In this document: positions 1-8,893 of the stretch, one piece after another
Position numbering within the stretch: the stretch's first letter is position 1
How the letters are laid out: every line of letters begins with the position of its first letter
NCBI RefSeq assembly: GCF_023715505.1
Contig: NZ_JAMBOH010000056.1
Location: 1-16,183 of the forward strand
Source of the DNA: Neobacillus cucumis
Lineage (GTDB): Bacteria; Bacillota; Bacilli; Bacillales_B; DSM-18226
Direction: 5' to 3'
DNA: 16,183 nt
The notes under the pieces: generated by a model
Told to the model about the DNA's origin: nothing
Database searches by the model: none
Seen by the model: the letters and a program-made list of their open reading frames with translations, nothing else
Position numbers and translations under genes: made by a program

Positions 1-129
1 AATCTATTCAACTGAATTCCATAGATCAATGAATTAGACGCTCTCCCCTTTTTAAAAAATGAATGAGCTGCGTCTTCTTTAGTATTGCCTTTTTATCGAA
101 GGTACAGAAGTAAATTTTCATGGTAGTTG

Positions 130-170
130 AATAAAAGCCTGAACCAAATATACTTCTTCAGGCTTTTATT
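130..170 (-). terminator. Terminator of the TPR-C39 gene
   Basis: A perfect 14-bp inverted repeat (130-143 pairing with 157-170, 13-nt loop) lies just past the stop codon of the large minus-strand gene. The arms begin AATAAAAGCCTG, so on the minus strand the stem ends in a T-rich run (GGCTTTTATT), as expected for an intrinsic terminator. Because the stem is symmetrical it could also stop transcription entering from the left. Confidence 0.85.
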
Positions 171-180
171 CACTAATTTA

Positions 181-3100
181 TTATTCATAATTTTTTATCT
201 CTAGAGGAAATAAACCAGATTTCTTCAGTGGATCAAAATCTTCCTCATCCTCTGACATTTCTAGAAAAACACCTTCCTCATCCAATTCAAACACTTCTCT
301 AAGCTGCTTATATGATTCTTTAAATTGTCCCAGCAAAGAAAGGTAGCAAGCCCTGTTATATTTAAAGTATAAATCCTGCTGGTCAAGATTCAATGCATTA
401 TCGATACATTGAAGTGCTTCATTAATATGTCCTTGTTGTCGATAGATCATTGCCAATTCATTGAGGGCATCCGGATCATTAGGTTGTAGCTCCAATGCCT
501 TTTTTAATGTGAACTCCGCTTCCGGGTAGTTCTCAAGCGCAGTATACACTTTCCCGAGGTGAAGATACCCTTTGTCAACACTAGGCTCAAGTTTCAGACA
601 TTGAACATACACAGCTTCAGCTTCCTCCAGCCTCCCCTGCAAAAATAAGATAAAACCGAATAAATTCATATACTCCGGCTCATCATACTCTGCCACAAGA
701 GTTTCCATCAAGCTTTCAGCCTTCGCTAATGCCTTCATCTGTTTCTTCTCGCTCATTTCCGCGCTTTCATTCACGTAAAGAGTAACAAGCTTATAGGCAA
801 GCTCAGTATCCCATTGTGATTTTAGCGATTGTTCCAACACCTTGATGGCTTCATCTGGAGAGGATGCTTTCAGGTAAAAATCAGAAAAACAGGCAGTCGC
901 AAAACGGTTCTCGGGATCAAGTTTCATAGCCGTTTCATAAAAGGATATAACTACTCCCATATGGTAACTTAATTTCGTAAAACCGGTCAGTCTTTTGAAC
1001 AAGCCCTTACGCTCTCCATCAGTACTTTCATTAACTAAATTATCAACCACTTTTTCATAAGCTGTCGCACTATTCATAAAGACAATGGATTTTTCTTTAT
1101 CTGTCAGCTTTAGTTTTTTCAAATCAGCTTCGAGTTTAGTCAAGGACTTGGTTTCCGAATAGATATCGATTAGTGTTTCATACCATTCTACCGTATTGAA
1201 ATCTTCCTGAATGACGAGCAAGCATTCCTGTTTGGCTGTTTTTAGATCTCTTCTCTTAAGAAGAAGCTGAACCCGATGGTGTAAAAGTTGCGGCAATTCA
1301 GGTGAAAGCTCCAATGCCTTTGTTAAATAGGCTTCCTCTTCCTTTATGTCACCGAGCTTTCCGTAAATATAAGCCATGGAATCGTATAAAAACGCCCGAT
1401 CATATTTTTTCTTGCCGAGCTCCAGCTCCCGGAACCTCTGCAAAAAGTCCTGCAACATGGAGGGTTCTTCCATTAACTCGACCGCCGTTTCAACTGGAAT
1501 ACAGTAAGGATTTATACGGAATGCTTCCATTAGGTAATGAAGCTCTTTTGCTTGGATACCTTCGTGGCTTGCTATGCTGGCTAAACTCAGCATTGACTGT
1601 TCATGAGAAGGGTCAAGCTTAATCACTTTTAGATAATACTCTCTGGCTTTCTCATATTCTTCAGATTTAAAATAAATTTCACCGAGCCTGAATAACGAAA
1701 GGAGGTTTTCTTTCATGGTCAGAGCACGCTCAATATAACTTTTCGCTTTGTTCAAATACCCATTCTGTTCATATAAACAGCCAATATAGCAGAGGAACAG
1801 AAAATCATCATTTTTTCTATGCATACGCTCCCCTTCAAGGAATTCAATCCCTCTCCTGTAAAAAGGTGAGTTCTCGATAAGCCCTGTGTACAAATCCAAT
1901 GCATCTACCAGATTGGTAGTCGTCCTTTTAATACCCTGTTCCATGTAAGACATGGCCTGCTGAATATACTGTTTATCCAATCCCCTTTCTATCGCTGCTT
2001 CCCACATGATTTTTCCACTATTGATTAAAAATTCATTATGCTCTTTAAATTGATCATAAAGGCCGTACATGTAGGAGAAAAATTCAGTGATTTTTCCCTC
2101 TTCCCTTAGTAATGTTCCAAGCGAAAGGAACGCATCCGGCTCTTCAGGTGTTTTCTCTGTAGCCCTCGAGTAAAAAGCCCTTGCCTGATCAAGCTTCTGC
2201 GTCCTTTCGGAAAACTCGCCAAGCTCCATAAGCAGTAGGTATGATTCATCTGTTGCATCTAGTCCTTTTTTCAAAACTTCTTCTGCCATATTGAGATCTT
2301 CATAGGCAAATTCATAAAGATTTGCCAACTCACGATAAGGTAACGGATAATCCGGGTCCAAGCCAATCGAGACTTTGAATCCTCTTTCCGCCTTGTGAAA
2401 GCGGCCAATCCGTCTGTCACAAAGGGCCCTTTCATACCAAATATGGGCATTGTCGTTATTTAGTTGTAGAGCGGTGGTAAAGACATCTCTTGCTTCCTCG
2501 TATTGTTCGTTATTAAATAAAATCATTCCATGGTTAATTAATTGAAAAACATCACGGTCATTAATATCAAGCGCAATCTTTGAAAATCTTAATGCGTCTT
2601 CTATATTGTCACCTTGGTTGGAGGTTGAAATTGCAAGATACGACCAGAGTATATAATCATCGGGTTCTAGTTTGATTCCCTTTTTAAATTCATCGGAAGC
2701 CGCTAGATAATCACCCTTGTCATAAGATAATCTGCCTTTAAGGTAATGATAAGTCGGATCATTTTTACGTTCCGCTTTATCAAGGACTTCAGAGGCACCC
2801 TGCTCGTTATTAGCAGCTGCATATGCCATGGCAATGATTAGATTTCTATAATGAGAGTTTTTCAAATGGTGCTCCGTTGTAGCTACAAGCTTCTTCAGCA
2901 ACCCTTCATCCAGGTTACTAGCCAAATATCTAACTGAGTAGGCTGCAACAACGGGATCTTCTGCGTGTTCTTTTAAAAAAAACAAATCTTCAGGTTTAAG
3001 CGCATGGTCACATTCCTCCGTAAGCAGCAACAGCTTTTTCTTGTTATCATGATCACTTGGATCAAGGAAATCAAGTTTATCCGCTTCACTAGCAGGAACA

Positions 3101-4413
3101 ATCGCAACTGAAAGAGCAAAGTTATTTCCAAATTCTTTTTCAAGGTTCTGATATTCCAGTTGATGAGGTTCTCTGAAATTCGGATCCTGAATGTGAAATA
3201 CCTGTAAATTATCATCATACCCAGTTACCATTTGAACATGGGAAGAGGTAGGATAATCAATCGTCACCATAACGGCGGTATTTAAGTCGATTAATTTTTT
3301 AAATCTTTCCTCATTTCCCAAAAAAAGACGGCAGCAGTATCCCCTTTCTTCAAAAAAACCGATTGCTTTGGAGATTCTTGATCCAGCCACATCAAAGATT
3401 GACGCTGCAATTTCCTCCTGTCTGAATTCGTGAGAAAACATGCTCAAAGCCATTTGAACGCAAGCGGGAACGCAAAAGTTATATTTTTGGACAACGGGTT
3501 TGTAATTTATTTTTTTGAAAGGTTTGTTCTTCTTGCCGTTGAAATGCTTATAATGTGTTTGTTTGGTGAGCTCTGAATGGGAAGTAAGATGCTGCTGAAG
3601 CAGGACAAGCTTTTCTTCCTCATAATAAGCTTCCGCTTCGTAAATAGCGCACATTTTCTGATATTCGTGATAAGGAGAAATTCTCAATAATTCAGTAATG
3701 GATTCTCTCATAATATTGAACTGCTTATGCTTGTAATGAAACCTGATTTTCTCCACCAAAAGTTTTGGATAATGAGGATACTCCTGTAACCCCTCCTCTA
3801 ACACCCTCTCTGCTTTCTCCATTTCTCCCTGCATAGAGTAATGCTGGACAAGAAGAGCATAAGAAAGGGCCCCATCTTTCTGGTCCTTTTTGCCTTTTTC
3901 GAGAAGCTGGATGGCCGTGTCCCATTCCCCTTTTTGAAGGTAAAAATAAGCCCACCTCGTATTCATACTGTCCTTTGATGCTGTTTCACATTTCTCCATA
4001 TAGGAAAAGCCTTCTCGAAAGCGCTGCATGTTAATGAGTGCGACCGCCAAATTGAAATACAGCTTTTCGGCTAATTCAGAAGATAATTCCTGTCTTTCCA
4101 GTTCCTTTAACAGCTCTTCTGCTTCAATTAGTTTTTGTTCCGCGATCAATTCCTCACCATACCAAATGGTTGTTAATGGAGACTTTAGTTTTCTGTAGCT
4201 GTGCCTAGCGAGGATCCGGCTCCATTGTTCCATTAGGGCCAAATCCATAATCGTAAGTAAATCTTTCACAATTGGTTCCGGTAAATCCATAAGACTTCTG
4301 ATCGCCGTTAATTTATTTTGTTTTATATATGTTTGGAATTGCTCCAGAAAGAGTTCCATCGCCCCCTGATAGTTTTGCTTCTCAAGTAAATCTATAAAAT
4401 TATTTGTTATCAT
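181..4413 (-). CDS. Giant TPR protein with embedded C39-type cysteine peptidase domain
   Basis: The product is 1410 aa with no signal peptide or membrane segment, so it is probably cytoplasmic. Residues 1-290 are helical TPR-like repeats. Residues about 305-440 form a peptidase C39-like (papain-fold) domain in which the expected residues are all visible: oxyanion Gln309 and Cys314 (Q-K-Y-N-F-C-V-P-A-C), His392 (S-S-H-V-Q-M) and Asp410 (I-Q-D-P-N). From about 550 to the end there are many TPR units such as A-x-W/Y-Y-x-x-G-x-x-x-x-x-x-A, and the C-terminus is acidic (SEDEEDFDPL). The start is set by AAGGAG about 6 nt before ATG. A 6-bp inverted repeat (AGAGGT/ACCTCT, 4429-4434 and 4460-4465) lies in the leader. 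C39 domains usually process double-glycine leader peptides inside ABC exporters; here there is no transporter domain and no nearby leader peptide, so a different substrate is inferred. It is monocistronic. The fold and active site are well supported; the role is unknown. Confidence 0.93.
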   Translation of the reverse strand: MITNNFIDLLEKQNYQGAMELFLEQFQTYIKQNKLTAIRSLMDLPEPIVKDLLTIMDLALMEQWSRILARHSYRKLKSPLTTIWYGEELIAEQKLIEAEELLKELERQELSSELAEKLYFNLAVALINMQRFREGFSYMEKCETASKDSMNTRWAYFYLQKGEWDTAIQLLEKGKKDQKDGALSYALLVQHYSMQGEMEKAERVLEEGLQEYPHYPKLLVEKIRFHYKHKQFNIMRESITELLRISPYHEYQKMCAIYEAEAYYEEEKLVLLQQHLTSHSELTKQTHYKHFNGKKNKPFKKINYKPVVQKYNFCVPACVQMALSMFSHEFRQEEIAASIFDVAGSRISKAIGFFEERGYCCRLFLGNEERFKKLIDLNTAVMVTIDYPTSSHVQMVTGYDDNLQVFHIQDPNFREPHQLEYQNLEKEFGNNFALSVAIVPASEADKLDFLDPSDHDNKKKLLLLTEECDHALKPEDLFFLKEHAEDPVVAAYSVRYLASNLDEGLLKKLVATTEHHLKNSHYRNLIIAMAYAAANNEQGASEVLDKAERKNDPTYHYLKGRLSYDKGDYLAASDEFKKGIKLEPDDYILWSYLAISTSNQGDNIEDALRFSKIALDINDRDVFQLINHGMILFNNEQYEEARDVFTTALQLNNDNAHIWYERALCDRRIGRFHKAERGFKVSIGLDPDYPLPYRELANLYEFAYEDLNMAEEVLKKGLDATDESYLLLMELGEFSERTQKLDQARAFYSRATEKTPEEPDAFLSLGTLLREEGKITEFFSYMYGLYDQFKEHNEFLINSGKIMWEAAIERGLDKQYIQQAMSYMEQGIKRTTTNLVDALDLYTGLIENSPFYRRGIEFLEGERMHRKNDDFLFLCYIGCLYEQNGYLNKAKSYIERALTMKENLLSLFRLGEIYFKSEEYEKAREYYLKVIKLDPSHEQSMLSLASIASHEGIQAKELHYLMEAFRINPYCIPVETAVELMEEPSMLQDFLQRFRELELGKKKYDRAFLYDSMAYIYGKLGDIKEEEAYLTKALELSPELPQLLHHRVQLLLKRRDLKTAKQECLLVIQEDFNTVEWYETLIDIYSETKSLTKLEADLKKLKLTDKEKSIVFMNSATAYEKVVDNLVNESTDGERKGLFKRLTGFTKLSYHMGVVISFYETAMKLDPENRFATACFSDFYLKASSPDEAIKVLEQSLKSQWDTELAYKLVTLYVNESAEMSEKKQMKALAKAESLMETLVAEYDEPEYMNLFGFILFLQGRLEEAEAVYVQCLKLEPSVDKGYLHLGKVYTALENYPEAEFTLKKALELQPNDPDALNELAMIYRQQGHINEALQCIDNALNLDQQDLYFKYNRACYLSLLGQFKESYKQLREVFELDEEGVFLEMSEDEEDFDPLKKSGLFPLEIKNYE

Positions 4414-4598
4414 CCCGTTCTCCTTTACAGAGGTCGCATTTTCATCAAAAATTAACTCTACCTCTTTGCTTTATTTATAAACCTTATTAGGGATAAAAAA
4501 ATATTTTCTATCTATTATTCTTCGAGTTTTAATAAAAAACCTTCTTCCAACTCCCTTTAGCAACAACACACCATCTTTCACTAAGACTAAAGTTTTAA

Positions 4599-5492
4599 TG
4601 TAAAGTAACTATTCTTCCTGAATTTAAAATAGTCTTTCTTGCAGATGATGATGGAATCTATGAAGTATATAGAAACGGAGAAAAAATAGATTCTATTTCT
4701 AGTAATGAATATATAGATAACGCTTTAGAGAGCGATCAAGAATACATTTATGAATTTGTAGGAAATAAAAGATTACCAGAGGAGAAAATAAAAGTAATAA
4801 AAGAAGATCTATTATCAAGAGGTCAAGAGATTACCCCTGAACTTGAGAAGGAACTTTTTTACGATACATATAGCTTAACAAGATCTGTAAGTACAAAAAT
4901 TAAATTACGTGCTATAGCTGGAGATTACGTTCTTAGATACACTACATTCATTCCTATGAAGTATGCAGCAAATCCGTTCGCAGGCGTTGCAGAAACTCAA
5001 TACTTTAATGGAAATAATCGTTCTTTTAGCCCTTTCGCAACTTCATTTAAAACTCGTATGGACGTTGCTATTCATTTCCCTCTAGATGGAAATGGTACAG
5101 CAACGTTACCTTCAGGAAATAAACAAGTTCAAAGAACATATTATTATGACAAAAACTATAATGTCATAGGAAGTGCTATTGCTAGTAATGCTGGAATGAA
5201 TATTCGTGATGTTTCTGGGTCCGAAGGCGTAGTATCTTATAATGCTTACCATGATATTGGTATTCCTTATTTAAACTATATGACTCCAGATATAACCTGG
5301 TCATATAATGCACATATATATATAGATGGAACCTATACAATCACCGGTAGTCATGACAAAGCTCCATCACATGAAATTTATTTGTTCGTTCCTTGAACTA
5401 CTCAATATATGACTGTACATCAAAGATCACATGTAGATTTCTATCACCTGTTACCAACGTATCCTAATTATGCAATTAACGCATCATATTAA
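4599..5492 (+). pseudogene. Broken DUF3238-like gene: no start codon and an internal TGA
   Basis: One frame is open from just after a TAA at 4596 to a TGA at 5394-5396, and continues open after that TGA to TAA at 5490-5492. There is no ATG, GTG or TTG in frame before the ATG at 4956, which sits in the middle of a continuous domain and has no ribosome binding site. The N-terminal part (DDDGIYEVYRNGEKID) looks like the edge of a fibronectin-type or linker domain. The main part (KLRAIAGDYVLRYTTFIP, later GSHDKAPSHEIYLF) resembles, from memory, the Bacillus DUF3238 family of unknown function. Codons after the TGA encode a plausible continuation (QRSHVDFYHLLPTYPN) ending directly before a terminator. 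I infer a gene that lost its 5' end (signal peptide and promoter) and gained a nonsense mutation. A shorter functional product from 4956 to 5396 is possible but unlikely. Confidence 0.7.
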
Positions 5493-5494
5493 GT

Positions 5495-5527
5495 AAAAAG
5501 AGGGATTTCACGGGAATCCCTCTTTTT
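5495..5527 (+). terminator. Terminator after the DUF3238-like pseudogene
   Basis: A 13-bp perfect stem (AAAAAGAGGGATT, 5495-5507, with 5515-5527) with a 7-nt loop ends in five T. It starts 2 nt after the TAA at 5490-5492, not after the earlier TGA at 5394. This supports the view that the ancestral coding region extended to 5492. Confidence 0.85.
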
Positions 5528-5565
5528 ATATAATGAATATAATAATAAATAATAAGGAGAGTTAT

Positions 5566-6000
5566 ATGGAAAAAGGAAATATATATAGAAAGTTAATATC
5601 AGGAATCATTACAACTTTTATTTTAAGTTTAATAATTCCTGCAATAGAAAATTCAAATGATTTTCAAAAGGCATTTATTGCAATCCCAGTGTATTTACTT
5701 TATATTTTTCCAATAGTTATTGTTTATGGAACTATAACATCATATATTAGTGATTTAATTGCTAATAAAATGTCCAAAATAATTTCTAAAAAGTACATAA
5801 TTATCTTTTCTGCGTTACTACATGGAATTTTCGGTTTAATTTTAATCTGGTATAGCTTAGTAGGAGCTATTTTATTCTTCTTTATAGATCGATTATTGGT
5901 AAAATGGAAGGTTCATTATAAATTACGTGATGTGATAATTTACTTTGGTGTTTTATTATTATGGTTTATTATCTTGACAATTACTATTAACTTTTTATAA
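5566..6000 (+). CDS. Small four-helix membrane protein of unknown function
   Basis: I do not recognise this family. The start was moved to the ATG at 5566 because AAGGAG at 5554-5559 lies 6 nt upstream; the in-frame ATG at 5533 has no such site and lies at the foot of the preceding terminator. The product is 144 aa with hydrophobic segments at about 9-27, 36-60, 76-110 (long, perhaps a helical hairpin) and 122-143. Positive residues flank them (ANKMSKIISKK, KWKVHYKLRD), giving an integral membrane protein. A TATAAT at 5529-5534 could be its -10 box, but the -35 (TTTCAC) is poor. The gene ends at a TAA and is followed by a symmetrical terminator at 6187-6222. Confidence 0.75.
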   Translation: MEKGNIYRKLISGIITTFILSLIIPAIENSNDFQKAFIAIPVYLLYIFPIVIVYGTITSYISDLIANKMSKIISKKYIIIFSALLHGIFGLILIWYSLVGAILFFFIDRLLVKWKVHYKLRDVIIYFGVLLLWFIILTITINFL

Positions 6001-6186
6001 ATCTGAAAATATAACAAACTTTTATTTTAAATATAAACGCATTTTTTATGTGAAATAGATGTAATGATAAGGGGAAAAGGATATATCCGTCCTCTATTCC
6101 AAATCCCACAATTCGTCCATTTACTGCAAATGCAAAGGCTTTACTAACTTGGATATGTTTTTCACATATAAATATTGAATAATACA

Positions 6187-6222
6187 AAAGATCACTAAAG
6201 GTGGACTACTTTAGTGATCTTT
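6187..6222. terminator. Bidirectional terminator between convergent genes
   Basis: A perfect 13-bp inverted repeat (AAAGATCACTAAA, 6187-6199, with 6210-6222; 10-nt loop) lies between the end of the plus-strand membrane gene and the end of the minus-strand gene at 6248. Both flanks are A/T rich, so it may act in both directions. Confidence 0.75.
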
Positions 6223-6247
6223 AAACATGTTGAGGAAAATTATCACT

Positions 6248-6892
6248 TTATATGCTATCATTTTCTTTCTTCGTAAACTTAAAGTACTTGCTGCAGCTCC
6301 GATCAAAGAGATAAATCACTTCCTCAAGGTCCTCCCATCCAGGACTAAATAGAATTTTATCGTTATCTAACGAGTATTTAACAATTGGCATTGCCTCATT
6401 AAAATCTTTTTCATCAATAACCCGGCATTGATATTCTCGTTTAGACTTTTTACTGTAACTTCGATAGGTAAATAGGAAAACAGATGGAGAAATTAGTAAA
6501 GTGATATAATAACCCATCCGGAAATGGACTTCATACAAGATTGGATTCTCTATAAAAAACGAATAAACAATAAAGCTAAGAGCTATTTGGATGGTAAAAA
6601 TATAATTAAACCACAGCTCTTTATTAAACACCGCTTTTATCCAATCGATATATTTTCCTGATCTTCTATGAAGCTTCTCATTAACTGCTATGTTCAGTAA
6701 AAGTAAAATGTACGTTACAATAAAAAGCAATAAGACCACAAACACAAAAACTTTACCAATCTCACCTTTAATTATTTTAGGGTTAAAGCAGAATGAAAGC
6801 AGAAACCCAAAAACCGCATAAATAAAGCAAAAGGTTACATAATCGAAAACTTTCACGATAAGTTGCTGTACATTTCTTTCATGCTTAGGCAT
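6248..6892 (-). CDS. Membrane protein of unknown function, 214 aa
   Basis: The family is not recognised. Four hydrophobic segments are visible at about 15-36, 47-70, 93-114 and 126-146, followed by a soluble, charged C-terminal tail (147-214) containing a W-E-D-L-E-E motif and two Cys near the end. A basic stretch (EKLHRRSGKYIDW) lies between helices 2 and 3. The ATG at 6892 opens the frame, but no clear Shine-Dalgarno sequence precedes it (upstream reads GATCGATTATTT), so expression may be weak or the start may differ. The stop is close to the terminator at 6187-6222. No neighbour gives a functional clue. Confidence 0.65.
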   Translation of the reverse strand: MPKHERNVQQLIVKVFDYVTFCFIYAVFGFLLSFCFNPKIIKGEIGKVFVFVVLLLFIVTYILLLLNIAVNEKLHRRSGKYIDWIKAVFNKELWFNYIFTIQIALSFIVYSFFIENPILYEVHFRMGYYITLLISPSVFLFTYRSYSKKSKREYQCRVIDEKDFNEAMPIVKYSLDNDKILFSPGWEDLEEVIYLFDRSCSKYFKFTKKENDSI

Positions 6893-7029
6893 AAATAATC
6901 GATCAAACTCATTGAAGGCTTAATCACAGGGTTGCTGCTCTAGACCACAAAGTAGGTTAATACGTGAAATGTAGGTGTATTTGGCAATTAAAAAATGCTA
7001 TAAATGGAAGTATTTTTTATGAATGTAAA

Positions 7030-7081
7030 AAGAGCCAAAATACGCAAGTAGTGCATAAAAACTTGCATATTTTAGGCTCTT
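7030..7081. terminator. Long imperfect hairpin, possible terminator or mini-element
   Basis: AAGAGCC-AAAATA-GCAAGT on the left (7030-7049) pairs with its complement at 7061-7081 with one bulge and one mismatch; the loop is 11 nt. It is too long for a minimal terminator and is followed by TAAATTTTATT on the plus strand and preceded by TTTACATTC on the minus strand. It could terminate transcription in either direction, or be the footprint of a small palindromic element. No gene ends immediately beside it. Confidence 0.45.
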
Positions 7082-7111
7082 AAATTTTATTCCTAATTGT
7101 GTTAAAGCACC

Positions 7112-7139
7112 CGTTACTTTAAGTGTAATCCTTCACAAT
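7112..7139 (+). repeat. 28-bp dispersed repeat, copy A
   Basis: The segment begins CGTTACTTTAAGT and ends TTCACAAT. It matches copies at 10098-10125 (22 of 28) and 10176-10203, with no gaps. The preceding GCACC (from 7107) is shared exactly with the copy at 10171-10203, giving a 16-bp identical core. All three copies have the same orientation and lie outside intact genes. Confidence 0.7.
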
Positions 7140-7246
7140 CTCAAAAGAGAGTAACGAGAAATTGGTTATTAGGTTATTATCCTTTTTTACATATAAATAA
7201 GTACGGAGAAGACCAAGTATTAAAAATTCTTCTTCTAATAAAAACG

Positions 7247-7282
7247 AAAACACTCCGAGCTATCTCAGCCTCAGAGCGTTTT
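7247..7282 (-). terminator. Terminator of the SDR operon
   Basis: Arms 7247-7259 and 7270-7282 form a 13-bp stem with two G-U pairs in the minus-strand RNA and a 10-nt loop. On the minus strand it is followed by CGTTTTTATT. It lies about 35 nt past the stop codon of the second dehydrogenase gene. Confidence 0.8.
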
Positions 7283-7317
7283 GTATTCTTGTAAATTATT
7301 TTTGTATAGGTTGTCTA

Positions 7318-8088
7318 TTATTGAATTGTATAACCACCATCAATAGTGTAAGCAGCCCCATTGATAAATGTTGATTTATCAGAAGCTAAGAACACAACTA
7401 AGTTCACTACTTCTTCTATTGTTACATAACGACCAGCTGGAATTAATTTAGCAATTGCTTCACGTACAGCTTTTGCATCTTCTGGGTTCATACCTTCTTC
7501 GATACGACGCATCATTGCAGAATCAACCGGCGATGGACAGATTGCGTTTACGCGTACATTATTGATTGCATTTTCAAGTGCAGCCATTTTTGTTAAACCA
7601 AGAACAGCATGCTTACTTGTTACATATGCTGTTTGCATTGGTGCTGCTGTTAAACCTGAAACAGAGGCAGAGTTAATAATTGAACCAGACTTTTGTTCAT
7701 TCATTACTTTTAATACATGTTTTAATCCGTAGAATACACCATTTACGTTCACATTAATAACAGCATTAAAATCCGTAGCAGCTAATTCTGTCAATGGTGC
7801 CATTTTCCCTTGGAATCCTGCATTATTGAAAAATACATCGATTTTACCAAACTTTTCAACTGTTTGTTTTACATAGTTTTCTACTTGATTTTCTTTTGTT
7901 ACATCTGTTGGTGCAATAATATAGTTGCCTTCTTTTAAGTTAAGTTCTGCTGCAGTATTTTGTAATGTTTCTTCATTTAAATCAACTAAAGTTAATTTAG
8001 CTCCTTCACTTGAAAATTGTCTTGCTGCTTCTTTTCCGATATTACCTGCTGCTCCTGTAATAATAACTACTTTATCTTGAAATTCCAT
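7318..8088 (-). CDS. Short-chain dehydrogenase/reductase (SDR), second gene of operon
   Basis: A complete 256-aa classical SDR. The Rossmann glycine motif is TGAAGNIG (11-18), with Asp36 at the end of strand beta-2, which favours NAD(H) over NADP(H). The NNAG motif is at about 88-91, a catalytic Asn is in INVNVNG (about 112-114), and the triad Ser142, Tyr155, Lys159 is present with the usual spacing (YxxxK; Ser 13 residues before Tyr). The C-terminal DGGYTIQ is typical. The substrate cannot be read from the sequence; related proteins are often loosely named glucose 1-dehydrogenase or 3-oxoacyl-ACP reductase. AGAGGG lies 9 nt before the ATG, and only 25 nt separate it from the upstream SDR, so the two are co-transcribed and probably under the divergent MarR regulator. 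Confidence 0.95.
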   Translation of the reverse strand: MEFQDKVVIITGAAGNIGKEAARQFSSEGAKLTLVDLNEETLQNTAAELNLKEGNYIIAPTDVTKENQVENYVKQTVEKFGKIDVFFNNAGFQGKMAPLTELAATDFNAVINVNVNGVFYGLKHVLKVMNEQKSGSIINSASVSGLTAAPMQTAYVTSKHAVLGLTKMAALENAINNVRVNAICPSPVDSAMMRRIEEGMNPEDAKAVREAIAKLIPAGRYVTIEEVVNLVVFLASDKSTFINGAAYTIDGGYTIQ

Positions 8089-8113
8089 GTTTATTCGCCC
8101 TCTTTAAATTTAT

Positions 8114-8857
8114 TTAAACTGCTGAATATCCGCCATCCATAACTAAACTTGCTCCTGCAAAGAACGATGCATCATCACTTAATAAGAATAGAATTGTTTT
8201 GGCAACTTCTTCAGCTTTACCTAAACGACCAATTGGATGAAGAGCTACTAATTCATCGTAAATTTCTTTAGGGAGTTGTTGTAAAAGTGGTGTATCAATG
8301 TATCCAGGGTTTACAGAGTTCACACGAATTCCTTCTTTAGCATAAGTAGCTCCTAAAGTTTGTGTTAATAATTTTACGCCGCCTTTTGAAGCACCGTATG
8401 CAATAATGCCTTCTTTCCCAACTAAACCATGGACTGAACCAGTGTTGACAATGGCACCACCAGTACCTTGTTTACGCATTTGTTCGATGACATATTTATC
8501 CGCTAAAAATACTCCATCTAAATTGATGCTTAATGTTTTTTTCCAATGTTCAAATGGTAATTCATGAATAGGTGCATCTAAACCAATACCAGCATTGGCA
8601 ACTAATAAATCAATTTTCCCATATTTTTCAACTGTTTGGTTGACCATATTTTTGATGCTTTCTTCGCTTGAAACATCTGTTTTTACAAAGAATGTGTCAT
8701 AACCTTTCGCATTTAATTCATCAGAATAGTTTTGAGCGGCATCTGCAAAATCTGCAATTACAACTTTCGCTCCTTCTTCAGCTAAGGCTTGGACAGTAAC
8801 GCCACCAATGCCACCTGCGCCACCTGTAACGATTGCTACTTTATTTTCGAATTTCAT
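8114..8857 (-). CDS. Short-chain dehydrogenase/reductase (SDR), first gene of operon
   Basis: A 247-aa classical SDR, paralogous to the gene downstream. TGGAGGIG (11-18) is the nucleotide-binding loop, and Asp36 (VVIADF) again suggests NAD(H) preference. NAG lies at 88-90, Asn112 is in SINLDG, and the catalytic Ser141, Tyr154 and Lys158 are spaced as in the family. A typical C-terminus (VMDGGYSAV) closes the protein. A strong AGGGGGC site precedes the ATG. It is the promoter-proximal gene, transcribed away from the MarR gene, with tandem operator-like boxes in the shared upstream region. The likely role is reduction or oxidation of a small carbonyl or alcohol; the actual substrate is unknown. 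Confidence 0.95.
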   Translation of the reverse strand: MKFENKVAIVTGGAGGIGGVTVQALAEEGAKVVIADFADAAQNYSDELNAKGYDTFFVKTDVSSEESIKNMVNQTVEKYGKIDLLVANAGIGLDAPIHELPFEHWKKTLSINLDGVFLADKYVIEQMRKQGTGGAIVNTGSVHGLVGKEGIIAYGASKGGVKLLTQTLGATYAKEGIRVNSVNPGYIDTPLLQQLPKEIYDELVALHPIGRLGKAEEVAKTILFLLSDDASFFAGASLVMDGGYSAV

Positions 8858-8893
8858 TATATAAGCCCCCTATATTAACTTTGTGTCATTTTA

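Larger units (their letters stand above)
6893..7246. other. Gene-free stretch with hairpins and a dispersed repeat
   Basis: No coding frame with a start and ribosome site was found. The stretch holds an A/T-only hairpin (6990-6999 with 7009-7018), a longer imperfect hairpin at 7030-7081 and one copy of the 28-bp repeat at 7112-7139, each described separately. The remainder is A/T-rich sequence without recognisable signals. Confidence 0.6.

Noticed and set aside
36..75. AGACGC/GCGTCT inverted repeat at the left edge
   Set aside because: Only six pairs with a 28-nt loop and no U tract directly after it; could be chance.
1302..1622. Plus-strand frame of 106 codons inside the TPR gene
   Set aside because: It is antisense to a well-supported coding region, has no ribosome site and a composition unlike a protein.
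2973..3955. Minus-strand frames of 81 and 76 codons within the TPR gene
   Set aside because: They are out-of-frame shadows of the 1410-codon gene with no start signals.
5987..6187. Minus-strand frame of 66 codons containing AFAFAVNGRIVGFGIEDG
   Set aside because: Part looks protein-like on both strands, so a gene remnant is possible, but there is no ribosome site, the frame overlaps the end of another gene and I recognise no family.
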